From NCBI RefSeq assembly GCF_049445855.1, contig NZ_JBMSDV010000004.1:372001-436000 (forward strand): DNA of 64,000 nt, in the 5' to 3' direction. The DNA is from JAGOCV01 sp049445855 (GTDB taxonomy: Bacteria > Pseudomonadota > Gammaproteobacteria > Burkholderiales > Burkholderiaceae_C). Position numbers and translations under genes: made by a program. Positions 34,031-42,581 of this stretch are shown here, one piece after another (positions within the stretch are counted from its first letter, which is position 1; every line of letters begins with the position of its first letter). The notes below the pieces were generated by a model. That model made no database searches and was not told where the DNA came from. It worked only from the letters and a program-made list of their open reading frames with translations.

Positions 34031-34439
34031 CACCAACATCGTGCTGGATCTCTTCGTCTTCGCAGACGAAGCCGCGCTGCCGCTCAGGCGTGCGCTGGAG
34101 CAGCGCACCTGGCAGTGGCTGGCCAGTGGCGAGATGCGCGCCGAACTGGAACGCGTGCTCGGCTATCCGCAGATCGCGCGCCGGCTTTTAAGGACGCCGG
34201 CCGGGCAGGTGATGGACGCGTTCGACCGGAACGTGCACATCGTGCCTGCGGCCGGCAAGGCGCCCACCACCTGCGGCGACCCGGATGACCAGAAATTCAT
34301 CGACCTCGCCGTAGCGCACCGGGCGCTGCTGCTCAGCAAGGATCGCGAGGTGCTGCGCATGAAGAAGCGCCTTCTCGCGCTGGGTGTGCAGGCGCAGACC
34401 GCGCTGCCGGTCAGTGTGACTGCACAGGAGCCGCTGTAG
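34005..34439 (+). CDS. PIN domain protein (COG1569-like, putative toxin-type RNase)
   Basis: 144 residues of a PIN nuclease fold. VIDTNIVLDLF puts the first metal Asp at 9, a second acidic cluster is DPDDQKFIDLA, and LLSKDREVL supplies the last. Such proteins are often toxins of toxin-antitoxin pairs, but no antitoxin gene is adjacent: the methyltransferase gene overlaps it by 26 bases upstream and the downstream gene is convergent. A housekeeping RNA-processing role linked to the methyltransferase is as likely as a toxin role. Confidence 0.8.
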   Translation: MESPPIVIDTNIVLDLFVFADEAALPLRRALEQRTWQWLASGEMRAELERVLGYPQIARRLLRTPAGQVMDAFDRNVHIVPAAGKAPTTCGDPDDQKFIDLAVAHRALLLSKDREVLRMKKRLLALGVQAQTALPVSVTAQEPL

Positions 34440-35250
34440 CGAAGAACAGTGCGGCGGAGCGCAGCCGCCGCGTGTCCGTGCCCCAGCGCGGGCCCTGCGG
34501 CAGACGGCGCAACCAGCGCATGCGCGCTGCAGCTTCGTCGATGGCCTGGCGCACTTCGGCGGCTTCGCGTGACAGCACGCCATGCCACAGGGGCACTGCG
34601 GCCGCCACACCATCGACCTGCACGAGGTACATCGCCGTCGAGTGCATGTAACTCAGCCAGTCGCGCGCCTGGCAGTGCGCGAGGTCGAGGCTGTGCCCGG
34701 GGTCGTCTTCGAAGTCGATGAAGCCGATGCGGCCATCGGGGCAGAGCACCAGGTTGCGGGCGAAGGCCTGGCTCAGGTAGCTGCCGCGTGCGTGCACGTC
34801 GGCAATCGCGTCGAGCCCCAGCTTCCAGGTGAACAGGGCGTCGGCAGGGCCGCGGCGCGCAGCAGCGGCGATTTCGCCGAGCATCGTGTCCACAGGTGCG
34901 GCGCCCGCGCTACCGGCGGGGCGATGGTCACCCAGATCCGACAGCAGCAGGCCGTCGGCCTGCTCGGCCAGTACCTGCGGCACGCGAAGGCCGAGCGCTG
35001 CAAGCTCACGCAGGCGCCGCGCCTCATGGGCAATGGCGTCTTCGCCGCCAAGGTTCATGACGGGACTGAGCACGTCCAGCCGGAAGGCGCCGGCCAGAGC
35101 GCCGAGCAGCCAGTAGCGCCAGCGCGGGTTGCGAGGGCCGGCTTTCTTCAGCCAGACGGTGCGGCCACCTGTCACGTGCCGCGCGATGCCGGCTCGTTGC
35201 GCGGGCAGTGTGGCGCGCAGGAAGGCAGCAGGGTCGTTCGAGTCGGGCAT
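34411..35250 (-). CDS. Protein kinase-like fold protein (BUD32/InaA-like)
   Basis: 279 residues with scattered kinase landmarks: RTVWLKKAG (ATP-lysine region), EARRLRELAALGL (helix C Glu), AFARNLVLCPDGRIGFIDFEDD (catalytic-loop Asn and DFG-like Asp). The His-Gly-Asp part of the loop is altered, so it may phosphorylate a small molecule or lipid-linked sugar, or be inactive. The 3' end overlaps the convergent PIN gene by 29 bases. Substrate unknown. Confidence 0.72.
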   Translation of the reverse strand: MPDSNDPAAFLRATLPAQRAGIARHVTGGRTVWLKKAGPRNPRWRYWLLGALAGAFRLDVLSPVMNLGGEDAIAHEARRLRELAALGLRVPQVLAEQADGLLLSDLGDHRPAGSAGAAPVDTMLGEIAAAARRGPADALFTWKLGLDAIADVHARGSYLSQAFARNLVLCPDGRIGFIDFEDDPGHSLDLAHCQARDWLSYMHSTAMYLVQVDGVAAAVPLWHGVLSREAAEVRQAIDEAAARMRWLRRLPQGPRWGTDTRRLRSAALFFATAAPVQSH

Positions 35251-35299
35251 GCACTGATTATGGGCGTGCGACCGGCAGGCGCCCTTGGCGCAAAGCGCT

Positions 35300-36943
35300 T
35301 CACGCGGGAAGCTGTTCGACCTTCAATGCGCGGAAGCTGTGCGCGTCGGCCAGCGGCCAGTAGAGACTGAAGACCTTCTGCTTGCCGTCCAGCGGGCCGA
35401 GCAGCGAACCGGTCTCCACCTGCATGACGAGGTTGGACAGCAGCCGCACCTCGGTGTCGTCGATGCGCCGCACGATGTGGTGCGCGGTGATCTCCTGCGG
35501 GTGGTTGAGGCCGGCGGCCTGCACCAGCTCCTTCAGCGCCTTCAGCGTGCTCTGGTGGAAGTGGAACACGCGCTCGGCCTTGTCGGGCACCACCAGTGCC
35601 TGCTGGCGCTTCGGGTCCTGCGTGGTCACGCCGGTCGGGCAATGGCCGGTGTGGCAGGCCTGCGCCTGGATGCAGCCGAGCGCCATCATGAAGCCGCGCC
35701 CTGCGTTGCACCAGTCGGCACCCAGCGCCATCATGCGCACGATGTCGAAGGCGGTGATGACCTTGCCCGCGCAGCCGATCCTGATGCGGTCACGCAGGCC
35801 CACGCCCTTGAGCGTGTTGTGCACGAGCACCAGCCCTTCCTGCAGCGGCGCCCCCACGTGGTCGCTGAACTCCACCGGCGCCGCGCCCGTGCCGCCCTCG
35901 GCGCCGTCCACCACGATGAAGTCCGGCGTGATGCCGGTCTCCAGCATGGCCTTGACGATGGCGAACCATTCCCACGGGTGACCCAGGCAGAACTTGAAGC
36001 CGGTGGGCTTGCCGCCCGAGAGCTCGCGCAGGCGGTCGATGAAACGCATCATCTCCACGGGTGTCGAGAACGCGCTGTGTGATGACGGCGACACGCAGTC
36101 CACCCCGACGGGCACGCCGCGCGCCGCGGCAATCTCCACCGTCACCTTCGGCCCGGGCAGCACGCCACCGTGGCCGGGCTTGGCGCCCTGGCTGAGCTTG
36201 AGCTCGATCATCTTCACCTGCGGGTCCTGCGCGTTGACGATGAAGCGCTCCTCGCTGAACGAGCCGTCGTCGTTGCGGCAGCCGAAGTAGCCCGAGCCGA
36301 TCTCCCAGATCAGGTCGCCGCCATTGGCGCGGTGGTGCACCGAGATCGAGCCCTCGCCCGTGTCGTGCGCGAAGCGCCCGCGCCGCGCGCCGGCGTTGAG
36401 CGCGAGGATGGCATTGGCCGACAGTGCGCCGAAACTCATCGCCGAGATGTTGAACACGCTCGCTTCATACGGCTGCGCGCGATCCGCGCCGATGAGGATG
36501 CGGAAGTCGTGCGACGCCAGGTGCGTCGGCTGCATGGAATGGTTGATCCATTCGTACCCATCGGCGCCCACGTCGAGTTGTGTACCGAAGGGCCGGTTGT
36601 CCGGCTCGCCCTTGGCGCGCTGGTACACCAGCGAGCGCTGCGCACGTGAAAACGGCGCGGCTTCGTTGTCGCCTTCGATGAAGTACTGCCGCAGTTCGGG
36701 CCGGATGTATTCGAGCAGGAAGCGCAGATGCCCGATGACCGGGTAGTTGCGAAGCACCGAATGACGCACCTGCCGCACGTCGTACACACCCAGCCAGGTG
36801 AGCAGGCCGAACACGACGAACGCCATCCAGGCCCAGACCGTTCCGTAGGCGGCAATGGCCAGCGCAGAAAGCAGCAGGCCGAACACGCACAGCGCAAAAA
36901 CAGTCAGCCTGACGGGGTAGAGCTGGTTGAGTGCAGCGAGCAT
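35300..36943 (-). CDS. Membrane-anchored FMN-binding glutamate synthase-like protein
   Basis: 547 residues. Two N-terminal transmembrane helices (about 12-32 and 38-54) are followed by the FMN-binding domain of glutamate synthase large subunit (ISAMSFGALSANAILALN, GAEGGTGAAPVEFSDHVG, HTGHCPTGVTTQDP). It lacks the glutaminase domain, so it is not a full GltB. The family is common in betaproteobacteria, with a role that has not been defined. A gap of 9 bases separates it from the NTF2-like gene upstream on the same strand. Confidence 0.86.
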   Translation of the reverse strand: MLAALNQLYPVRLTVFALCVFGLLLSALAIAAYGTVWAWMAFVVFGLLTWLGVYDVRQVRHSVLRNYPVIGHLRFLLEYIRPELRQYFIEGDNEAAPFSRAQRSLVYQRAKGEPDNRPFGTQLDVGADGYEWINHSMQPTHLASHDFRILIGADRAQPYEASVFNISAMSFGALSANAILALNAGARRGRFAHDTGEGSISVHHRANGGDLIWEIGSGYFGCRNDDGSFSEERFIVNAQDPQVKMIELKLSQGAKPGHGGVLPGPKVTVEIAAARGVPVGVDCVSPSSHSAFSTPVEMMRFIDRLRELSGGKPTGFKFCLGHPWEWFAIVKAMLETGITPDFIVVDGAEGGTGAAPVEFSDHVGAPLQEGLVLVHNTLKGVGLRDRIRIGCAGKVITAFDIVRMMALGADWCNAGRGFMMALGCIQAQACHTGHCPTGVTTQDPKRQQALVVPDKAERVFHFHQSTLKALKELVQAAGLNHPQEITAHHIVRRIDDTEVRLLSNLVMQVETGSLLGPLDGKQKVFSLYWPLADAHSFRALKVEQLPA

Positions 36944-36952
36944 GGGCGTTGC

Positions 36953-37474
36953 TCAGGCCTGCGCGGCTGCCGTGGTCTTCGACTCTGCTGCCAGGAAATT
37001 GCGCAGGTTGTCGGCGGCGCGCTGGCGCACCTTCGCCTTGAGGAACGGGCTCCAGCCCAGCAGCAGGCCCGGTGTGCCCAGCGCCTGGCGCGACCAGCGC
37101 CAGAAGTCGAAGCGGTCGCGGTGCTTCGCGATCAGTCCGTGCGCGTTGAAGACGAAGTCCGCATCGATGACGTTGTGCACCTGCCGGTTCGTCGCGCTGA
37201 ACAGGTAGTGCGCCTCCCAGTGGGCCTGGCCGCGGGATGCGTCGGCGCGAACGCTGCTGTAGGCCAGCTTCCAGTCGCCGCTGCCGGCGGCCTGCTGTTT
37301 GCGCACCGCCGTTGCGAGCATGCGCCACATGCCTGCGATCTCGGTGCGGCCATTGAGAGAAAAGGCCTCATCGTCGAAGGTCGCATCCTCGGCATAGCAG
37401 GCAGCCATGGTGTCGGTGTCGAGCGCGGTGAACGCGCGGTAGAACCTGTCGATCAGCTGCTCTTGAGCATTCAT
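36953..37474 (-). CDS. NTF2-like family protein
   Basis: 173 residues of the SnoaL/NTF2 fold (QLIDRFYRAFTALDTDTMAACY opening, HYLFSATNRQVHN and the FDFWRWSRQAL helix). ATG 37474 follows a GGAGA by about 8 bases. Similar proteins sit next to membrane GltS-like enzymes in betaproteobacteria; whether they work together is not known. It is divergent from the phcB-like gene, and the 185 bases between them form the control region of both. Confidence 0.82.
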   Translation of the reverse strand: MNAQEQLIDRFYRAFTALDTDTMAACYAEDATFDDEAFSLNGRTEIAGMWRMLATAVRKQQAAGSGDWKLAYSSVRADASRGQAHWEAHYLFSATNRQVHNVIDADFVFNAHGLIAKHRDRFDFWRWSRQALGTPGLLLGWSPFLKAKVRQRAADNLRNFLAAESKTTAAAQA

Positions 37475-37659
37475 CGTTGTGTCTCCGGGGTTGCGACGTC
37501 GGGCGGATGGTACACCTGCCCCATGACAGGGATGGTTCGAATGCATGGCGTCACGTCGTGCCCATGCCACACAGCGGGAAGGCTCGTGTAACAGAAGCAG
37601 GACAACGGTGCCACAATCATCCGCCGACTTGGGATTCAACCGCAGTACCTCCAGATTCC

Positions 37660-39081
37660 GTGCAGTCACTCCGCCCGATAGATCCTGTCATCACCTTCCG
37701 CAACAGCCAGGGAGAGGTCGTGCGCGGCACCCTCACCAACCTGCAGCGCCGGGCGCTGGTGATGGAGATCTACAACCCGTACTCCATCGTGCAGGTCAGC
37801 GAGGTGCTCAGCGACCTCGTGGTGCGCGCGGGCGAGAAGAGCATCTACCGCGGCAAGGCCGTCGTCGTGAGCCTGGTGAACACCGGGCTCATGGCCGTGG
37901 TGTCCGTCACGCTCACGGACGAATGGAACGAGCTGGCCGTGCTCGGGCGGGAACAGGCGTCCTATGGCATCCAGGCCTCGGGTTTCGTTCAGGAGTGGCT
38001 GGCCCGCTTCAACATTTCGCGCGATTACCAGGTGGTGGTGAGCGAACTGCGGGCGTATCTGGCGGACGTGTCGCGCTGGGTCGACCAGGCCGACATGGCG
38101 GCCACACTGCCCAAGGACGACACGGGTCGCCTGCGCATGGACGTGTTCACCGACATCGCAACGCCGCTCATGCTGCATGCGCGGACCTATTTCGACCGGC
38201 TGGAGGAAGTGGCGCCCACCGTGCCCGTCGAGCAGCAGAGTGCGCATCGTGTGTTTGCGCAGACGGCCATCCATCCGCTGATCCTGCGCGCGCCCTTCGT
38301 TTACCGCACCTTCGCCAAGCCCATGGGCTATGCGGGCGACTACGAGATGGTCAACCAGATGCTGTCCGACCCGCGCGACGGCGCCAGCATCTACTTCCAG
38401 ATCATCAATGCGCTGTTCCTGAACGCCGCCGTGGCGCAGGCGCACCGCAACCGCATCGACATCCTCGTGCAGCATCTGCAGCAGATCGCGCTCGACATGC
38501 CGCAGGGCAAGGACGAGGTGCGCATCCTCAACGTCGGCTGCGGCCCGGCGGTCGAGATCCAGCGCTTGCTGGCCACGCACCCGAACCCCGAGCGCTTCTC
38601 GTTCACGCTGATGGACTTCAGCGAGGAGACGCTGGCCTACACCAAGGCGCGCATCGACGAGGTGTGCGCCACGCGCGGCATCACCGCCAAGGTGGAACTG
38701 GTGCATGAATCGGTGCACAACCTGCTCAAGCGCACCTCGGCCAGCCGCACGGCGGCCGGCCCGCAGTTCGACTACGTGTATTGCGCCGGCCTGTTCGACT
38801 ACCTGTCCGACAAGGTCTGCAACCGGCTCATCCAGTATTTCTCGTCACGCACGCGCGCCGATGGCATGATCCTGGTGACCAACGTCCACAAGAACAATCC
38901 GGAGCGGCATTCCATGGAACACCTGCTCGAGTGGCACCTGATCTACCGCAACGAGGCGGACATGAACCGCCTGGTGCCGCCGCATTGCACGGTGGAACGC
39001 ACCTACACCGACGTCACCGGCGTCAACGTGTTCGTGGACATCCGCAACGCGCCCCCGCCGGGTTCGGCGTTGCCGGTCTGA
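37660..39081 (+). CDS. phcB: PhcB-like SAM-dependent methyltransferase (quorum-sensing signal synthase)
   Basis: 473 residues. Residues 1 to about 100 form a beta-rich domain resembling PilZ (EVVRGTLTNLQRRALVMEIY); the methyltransferase follows, with RILNVGCGPAVEIQRLL (SAM site, about 288-304) and LMDFSEETLAY. In Ralstonia solanacearum PhcB makes the methyl ester of a 3-hydroxy fatty acid used as signal. The identification rests on gene order (methyltransferase, sensor, receiver-kinase, regulator) and architecture, not on alignment. GTG 37660 was chosen as the first start that leaves the conserved part intact; an ATG at 37564 would add 32 residues. Its stop TGA is part of the TGAGG ribosome site of the next gene. 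Confidence 0.82.
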   Translation: MQSLRPIDPVITFRNSQGEVVRGTLTNLQRRALVMEIYNPYSIVQVSEVLSDLVVRAGEKSIYRGKAVVVSLVNTGLMAVVSVTLTDEWNELAVLGREQASYGIQASGFVQEWLARFNISRDYQVVVSELRAYLADVSRWVDQADMAATLPKDDTGRLRMDVFTDIATPLMLHARTYFDRLEEVAPTVPVEQQSAHRVFAQTAIHPLILRAPFVYRTFAKPMGYAGDYEMVNQMLSDPRDGASIYFQIINALFLNAAVAQAHRNRIDILVQHLQQIALDMPQGKDEVRILNVGCGPAVEIQRLLATHPNPERFSFTLMDFSEETLAYTKARIDEVCATRGITAKVELVHESVHNLLKRTSASRTAAGPQFDYVYCAGLFDYLSDKVCNRLIQYFSSRTRADGMILVTNVHKNNPERHSMEHLLEWHLIYRNEADMNRLVPPHCTVERTYTDVTGVNVFVDIRNAPPPGSALPV

Positions 39082-39091
39082 GGCGGTCGCC

Positions 39092-40420
39092 GTGGACCAG
39101 CCGTTGCGCTCCGGCTACCAGGCCCAACTCGCCGGGTTCCGGCTGGCCTTCAGCCGCACCGGCTGCATCGTGTCCACCGTCCTCATCGCATTCGGCGTGG
39201 GCCTGGACTATGCGTTCTATCCGCAACACATGGGTCCACTGGGCATTGCCCGCGCACTCGGCACGCTCGCGTCGCTGCTGATCCTCTGGGCCTTGTGGAT
39301 GCCGGCTGCGCTTGAGCGCGTGCGACTGCTCACACTCCTGTGGCTCGCGGTGCCGCAGGTCATGATCTCGTGGATGATCTTCTGGACGCAGGGACCGGCC
39401 TCGCCCTACGTGTTCGGCCTGAGCCTGGCGCTCTATGCGGCGGGCATCATCATGCCGATCGGTTTCTTCCAGAGCATCTCGCTGGGCGTGTTCACCTGCC
39501 TGGCCTATGCGCTGGCGTGCTACCTGCACCCGGGCGCGGGGCTGGCGGAGTTCATCGGCAACAGCCTCTTCCTCGTGTTCTCGGCCACCATCTCGGCCGG
39601 CTGCACGTTCTACAACGAGCGCGCGCGTATCCAGCTGTTCGAGCTGCAGCACGAAGTGTCCGAGAAGAACAACCTGCTGCAGGACACCAACCAGAACCTC
39701 GCGCAGATCAAGGGTCACATGATCCAGCAGGAAAAAATGGCGGCCCTCGGCACGCTGTCGGCGGGCCTGCTGCACGAGGTCAACAACCCGGTGAATTACA
39801 GCATGATGGCGCTCAACATGGCACTCATCGACCCGGCCGTCGAGACCAGCGCCGACCTGAAGGAGAGCCTGACCGATGCCAAGGAAGGCATGCAACGGGT
39901 GCAGAACATCGTCTCGGACCTCAAGACCTTCGCCTACCAGAAGCCCGGCGAAGACAGCAACCGCGTCTTCCTGCTCGAGAAGGCAGTGAATTCCGCCGAG
40001 CGCCTGACGGGCTACGAACTCAAGGGCATCGCGATCGACGTCGAGCTGCCGCTGGACACGCATGTGCGTGGCGACGAACCCGCGCTGATCGGCGTGCTGA
40101 TCAACCTTTTCAGCAATGCTGCGCTGGCCATGCGCAATGCGCAGCGCGAAGACCCGCGCATCACCGTCAAGGGGCACAGCGAAGCCGGGCGGCTGCACGT
40201 GGCCGTGCGCGACAACGGCACCGGCATCAAGCCGGAGAACCTCACGCGGGTGTTCGAGCCCTTCTTCACCACGCGCGACGTCGGCCAGGGCCTCGGGCTC
40301 GGCCTGTCGGTGAGCTACGCGATCATCCAGCGCCACGGCGGCGAGCTTCGCGTGACGAGCGAAGAAGGTGCGTGGACCGAGTTCTCCTTCGATCTGGCGC
40401 TGGCCAGCCCGCAGGCCTGA
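39092..40420 (+). CDS. phcS: PhcS-like sensor histidine kinase
   Basis: 442 residues. Six transmembrane helices within residues 20 to about 175 without a periplasmic domain, which suits a lipophilic ligand; then a coiled coil (about 180-215), the phosphoacceptor His228 in GLLHEVNNPVNYS, N box LINLFSNAALAMRNA, G1 DNGTGIKP and the GLGLGLS box. It should sense the methyl-ester signal and pass phosphate to the two downstream regulators. GTG start at 39092, ten bases after phcB, preceded by TGAGG. Confidence 0.85.
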   Translation: MDQPLRSGYQAQLAGFRLAFSRTGCIVSTVLIAFGVGLDYAFYPQHMGPLGIARALGTLASLLILWALWMPAALERVRLLTLLWLAVPQVMISWMIFWTQGPASPYVFGLSLALYAAGIIMPIGFFQSISLGVFTCLAYALACYLHPGAGLAEFIGNSLFLVFSATISAGCTFYNERARIQLFELQHEVSEKNNLLQDTNQNLAQIKGHMIQQEKMAALGTLSAGLLHEVNNPVNYSMMALNMALIDPAVETSADLKESLTDAKEGMQRVQNIVSDLKTFAYQKPGEDSNRVFLLEKAVNSAERLTGYELKGIAIDVELPLDTHVRGDEPALIGVLINLFSNAALAMRNAQREDPRITVKGHSEAGRLHVAVRDNGTGIKPENLTRVFEPFFTTRDVGQGLGLGLSVSYAIIQRHGGELRVTSEEGAWTEFSFDLALASPQA

Positions 40421-40430
40421 GGAAAGCGCG

Positions 40431-41594
40431 ATGTCGGCCGTCCCGCCCTACACCGAAGCCTACGCGGTCCTCTACGTGGACGACGAACCTCAGGCGCGCA
40501 AATGGTTCGAGCGTTCGTTCGGCGATGAATTCACGATCATCACGGCAGATGGCGTCGACGAAGCCCTGCGGCTGCTCGAACAGGGCGTGCCGCCCGTCGC
40601 CGTGCTGGCCACGGACTACCGCATGCCGGGCCGCAACGGGCTGGACCTGCTGCTCGCCACACAGCGCGACCACCGCCATGTGATCCGCCTGCTCGTCACG
40701 GCCTTCGCGGAGAAGGAGGTCGCCATCGCCGCGGTCAATCAGGGGCAGGTGTTCCGCATCCTCGAAAAGCCGCTGGATGGCCTGCAGACACGGCAGGTGC
40801 TGCGTGAGGCGATCGCGCGCCACCGCGCGCAGGTGCTGGCACAGGCGCTGCACGAAAGCCGCGTGCTCGCGGTGCGCGAGACGCTGGGCTTTCTCGCCCA
40901 CGAACTCAACACGCCGCTGACCACCGTGCGCGGCTACATGAGCGCGCTGCGCGACAGGCATGTGCCCGCGCTCAACGGCGAAGCCGGCGCGATGTTCACC
41001 GAACAACGGCCCGGCGAAATCCTGACCGCGCTGGAAGCTGCCGAGCGCAACGCGCTGTATTGCCAGTCGCTCGTGTCCACGTTCGTGCGTTCGGCGCGCG
41101 ACGCGTATCCCGGCGTCATTGCCCAGTCCGTCACGGCGGGCGGGCTGGTGCAGGTGCTGCTGAACGAATATCCGTTCGAAGAGGGCGAGCGCGATTGCGT
41201 GCGCGCCAGCCTCGGGGAAGACTTCGCGTTGCCGGGCCAGCGCGACCTGCTGTTCCTGGTGCTCAGCACGTTGACGAAGAATGCGCTGCTCGCGTTGCGT
41301 GGCAGGCCTGCGCCGTCGCTGTCCATCGAACTGGGCCGCGAGAACGAGGCCCCCGCCGGACAACCTGCGCGCTGCGCCATCCGCTTCATCGACAACGGGC
41401 CCGGCATCCCGCCCGAGATCCTGTCGCGACTGACGCGTGAACCCGTGACGACACGGGCGCATTCGGGCGGCAGCGGCATGGGGCTCATGTTCTGCCGTCG
41501 CGTCGTCCAGTCACTGGGCGGCGCCATCGACATCGAATCCAACCTGGGCAAGGGTGCCTGCGTGTCGCTGTATTTCCCGTCGTTGCCCACCTGA
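40431..41594 (+). CDS. phcR: PhcR-like response regulator with C-terminal histidine kinase domain
   Basis: 387 residues. N-terminal receiver (YAVLYVDDEPQ, phospho-acceptor Asp62 in ATDYRMPGRNG, Lys in LEKPLDG) followed directly by a kinase core with His157 in FLAHELNTPLT, N box LSTLTKNALLALRG, G1 DNGPGIP and G2 GSGMGLMFC. Receiver-then-kinase, without DNA-binding output, is the unusual layout described for Ralstonia PhcR. It may relay the signal rather than bind DNA. Starts 10 bases after phcS with TGAGG. Confidence 0.86.
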   Translation: MSAVPPYTEAYAVLYVDDEPQARKWFERSFGDEFTIITADGVDEALRLLEQGVPPVAVLATDYRMPGRNGLDLLLATQRDHRHVIRLLVTAFAEKEVAIAAVNQGQVFRILEKPLDGLQTRQVLREAIARHRAQVLAQALHESRVLAVRETLGFLAHELNTPLTTVRGYMSALRDRHVPALNGEAGAMFTEQRPGEILTALEAAERNALYCQSLVSTFVRSARDAYPGVIAQSVTAGGLVQVLLNEYPFEEGERDCVRASLGEDFALPGQRDLLFLVLSTLTKNALLALRGRPAPSLSIELGRENEAPAGQPARCAIRFIDNGPGIPPEILSRLTREPVTTRAHSGGSGMGLMFCRRVVQSLGGAIDIESNLGKGACVSLYFPSLPT

Positions 41595-41603
41595 GGAACC
41601 TGC

Positions 41604-42581
41604 ATGACCAAACCCGAAAAGATCCTTTACGTCGACGACGAGGCGATGGCCCTCAAGTACTTCGAACGCCTTGTCAGGCCCATGGCGCCGGTGCTCACCG
41701 CCTCGTCCGTTGCCGAAGGTAAGGAACTGCTGCGCGCCCATGGTGACGAGATCGCCGTGCTGGTGTCCGACCAGCGCATGCCGGGCGCGCACGGCAACGA
41801 ACTGCTGAGCTATGCGCGCGAGAACCATCCGTCCATCGTGCGCATGCTCACGACCGCCTATTCCGAACTCGGCGAGGCCATCGAAGCCATCAACTCCGGC
41901 GAGATCTACCGCTACATCACCAAGCCGTGGGACATCGAAAGCCTGCGCGCCGATCTCAGGAATGCGCTGGAACTTGCCGAACTGCGCAGCGAGCGCGACG
42001 GCCTCGTGCGCGAGAAGATGCTGGTGCAGCAGCAACAACTCCTCGCCGCACGCGTGAGCCAGATTGCCGTGGCGAGCGCGGGCTTCGTGCGACCGGAATA
42101 TGCGCAAGGCCTTTATGCATTCCTCGAGACGGCGATGCAGGTCGGCTGCTCGGCGCCTTCCATCGACTGGCACGCCATGGACCACGCCGACCTGATGCAG
42201 CTGGAGACGCAGCGCGGCATCGCCATCGGCCAGCTATTGGCGCGGTGGGAGCCCGCCTTCGGCAGCGGTGGCGAAACGGCAGCGACATTCGCCGCGCTGG
42301 CGCAGGCTTTGCCCGGCCAGGCGCATGCGGAGGGCGACGTGCTCGTGGTGACGGACCGCAGCGTCTTCACCTGGGCGCTCGAAGCGCCGACGCGCGACAA
42401 GCCGAGCGCCGCGTCCGTTGCCTGGCTGGCCTGGCAGGTGTGGCGCGGCCAGCCGGTTCAGGCGGAGCGCACGGATGCCGGATGGCGTGTGAAGCCCTTG
42501 CCCGCGAGCGCGCTGCCCGTGCTGCCGGACGACTGGATGGCCGACTGCATCGAACGGATCGCGTTCAGCGCAGCAGGCTGA
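41604..42581 (+). CDS. phcQ: PhcQ-like response regulator
   Basis: 325 residues. Receiver with ILYVDDEAMALKYFERLV, Asp56 in VSDQRMPGAHG, and YITKPWD; then a coiled coil (about 120-150) and a C-terminal alpha-rich domain of unknown type, with no HTH, GGDEF or ATPase motif. In Ralstonia PhcQ works with PhcR downstream of PhcS. Starts nine bases after phcR with the same TGAGG. The end overlaps the convergent cinA-like gene by 17 bases. Confidence 0.85.
   Translation: MTKPEKILYVDDEAMALKYFERLVRPMAPVLTASSVAEGKELLRAHGDEIAVLVSDQRMPGAHGNELLSYARENHPSIVRMLTTAYSELGEAIEAINSGEIYRYITKPWDIESLRADLRNALELAELRSERDGLVREKMLVQQQQLLAARVSQIAVASAGFVRPEYAQGLYAFLETAMQVGCSAPSIDWHAMDHADLMQLETQRGIAIGQLLARWEPAFGSGGETAATFAALAQALPGQAHAEGDVLVVTDRSVFTWALEAPTRDKPSAASVAWLAWQVWRGQPVQAERTDAGWRVKPLPASALPVLPDDWMADCIERIAFSAAG

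Noticed and set aside
34005..34439. Toxin-antitoxin pair
   Set aside because: No antitoxin frame on either side; only the PIN gene is supported.
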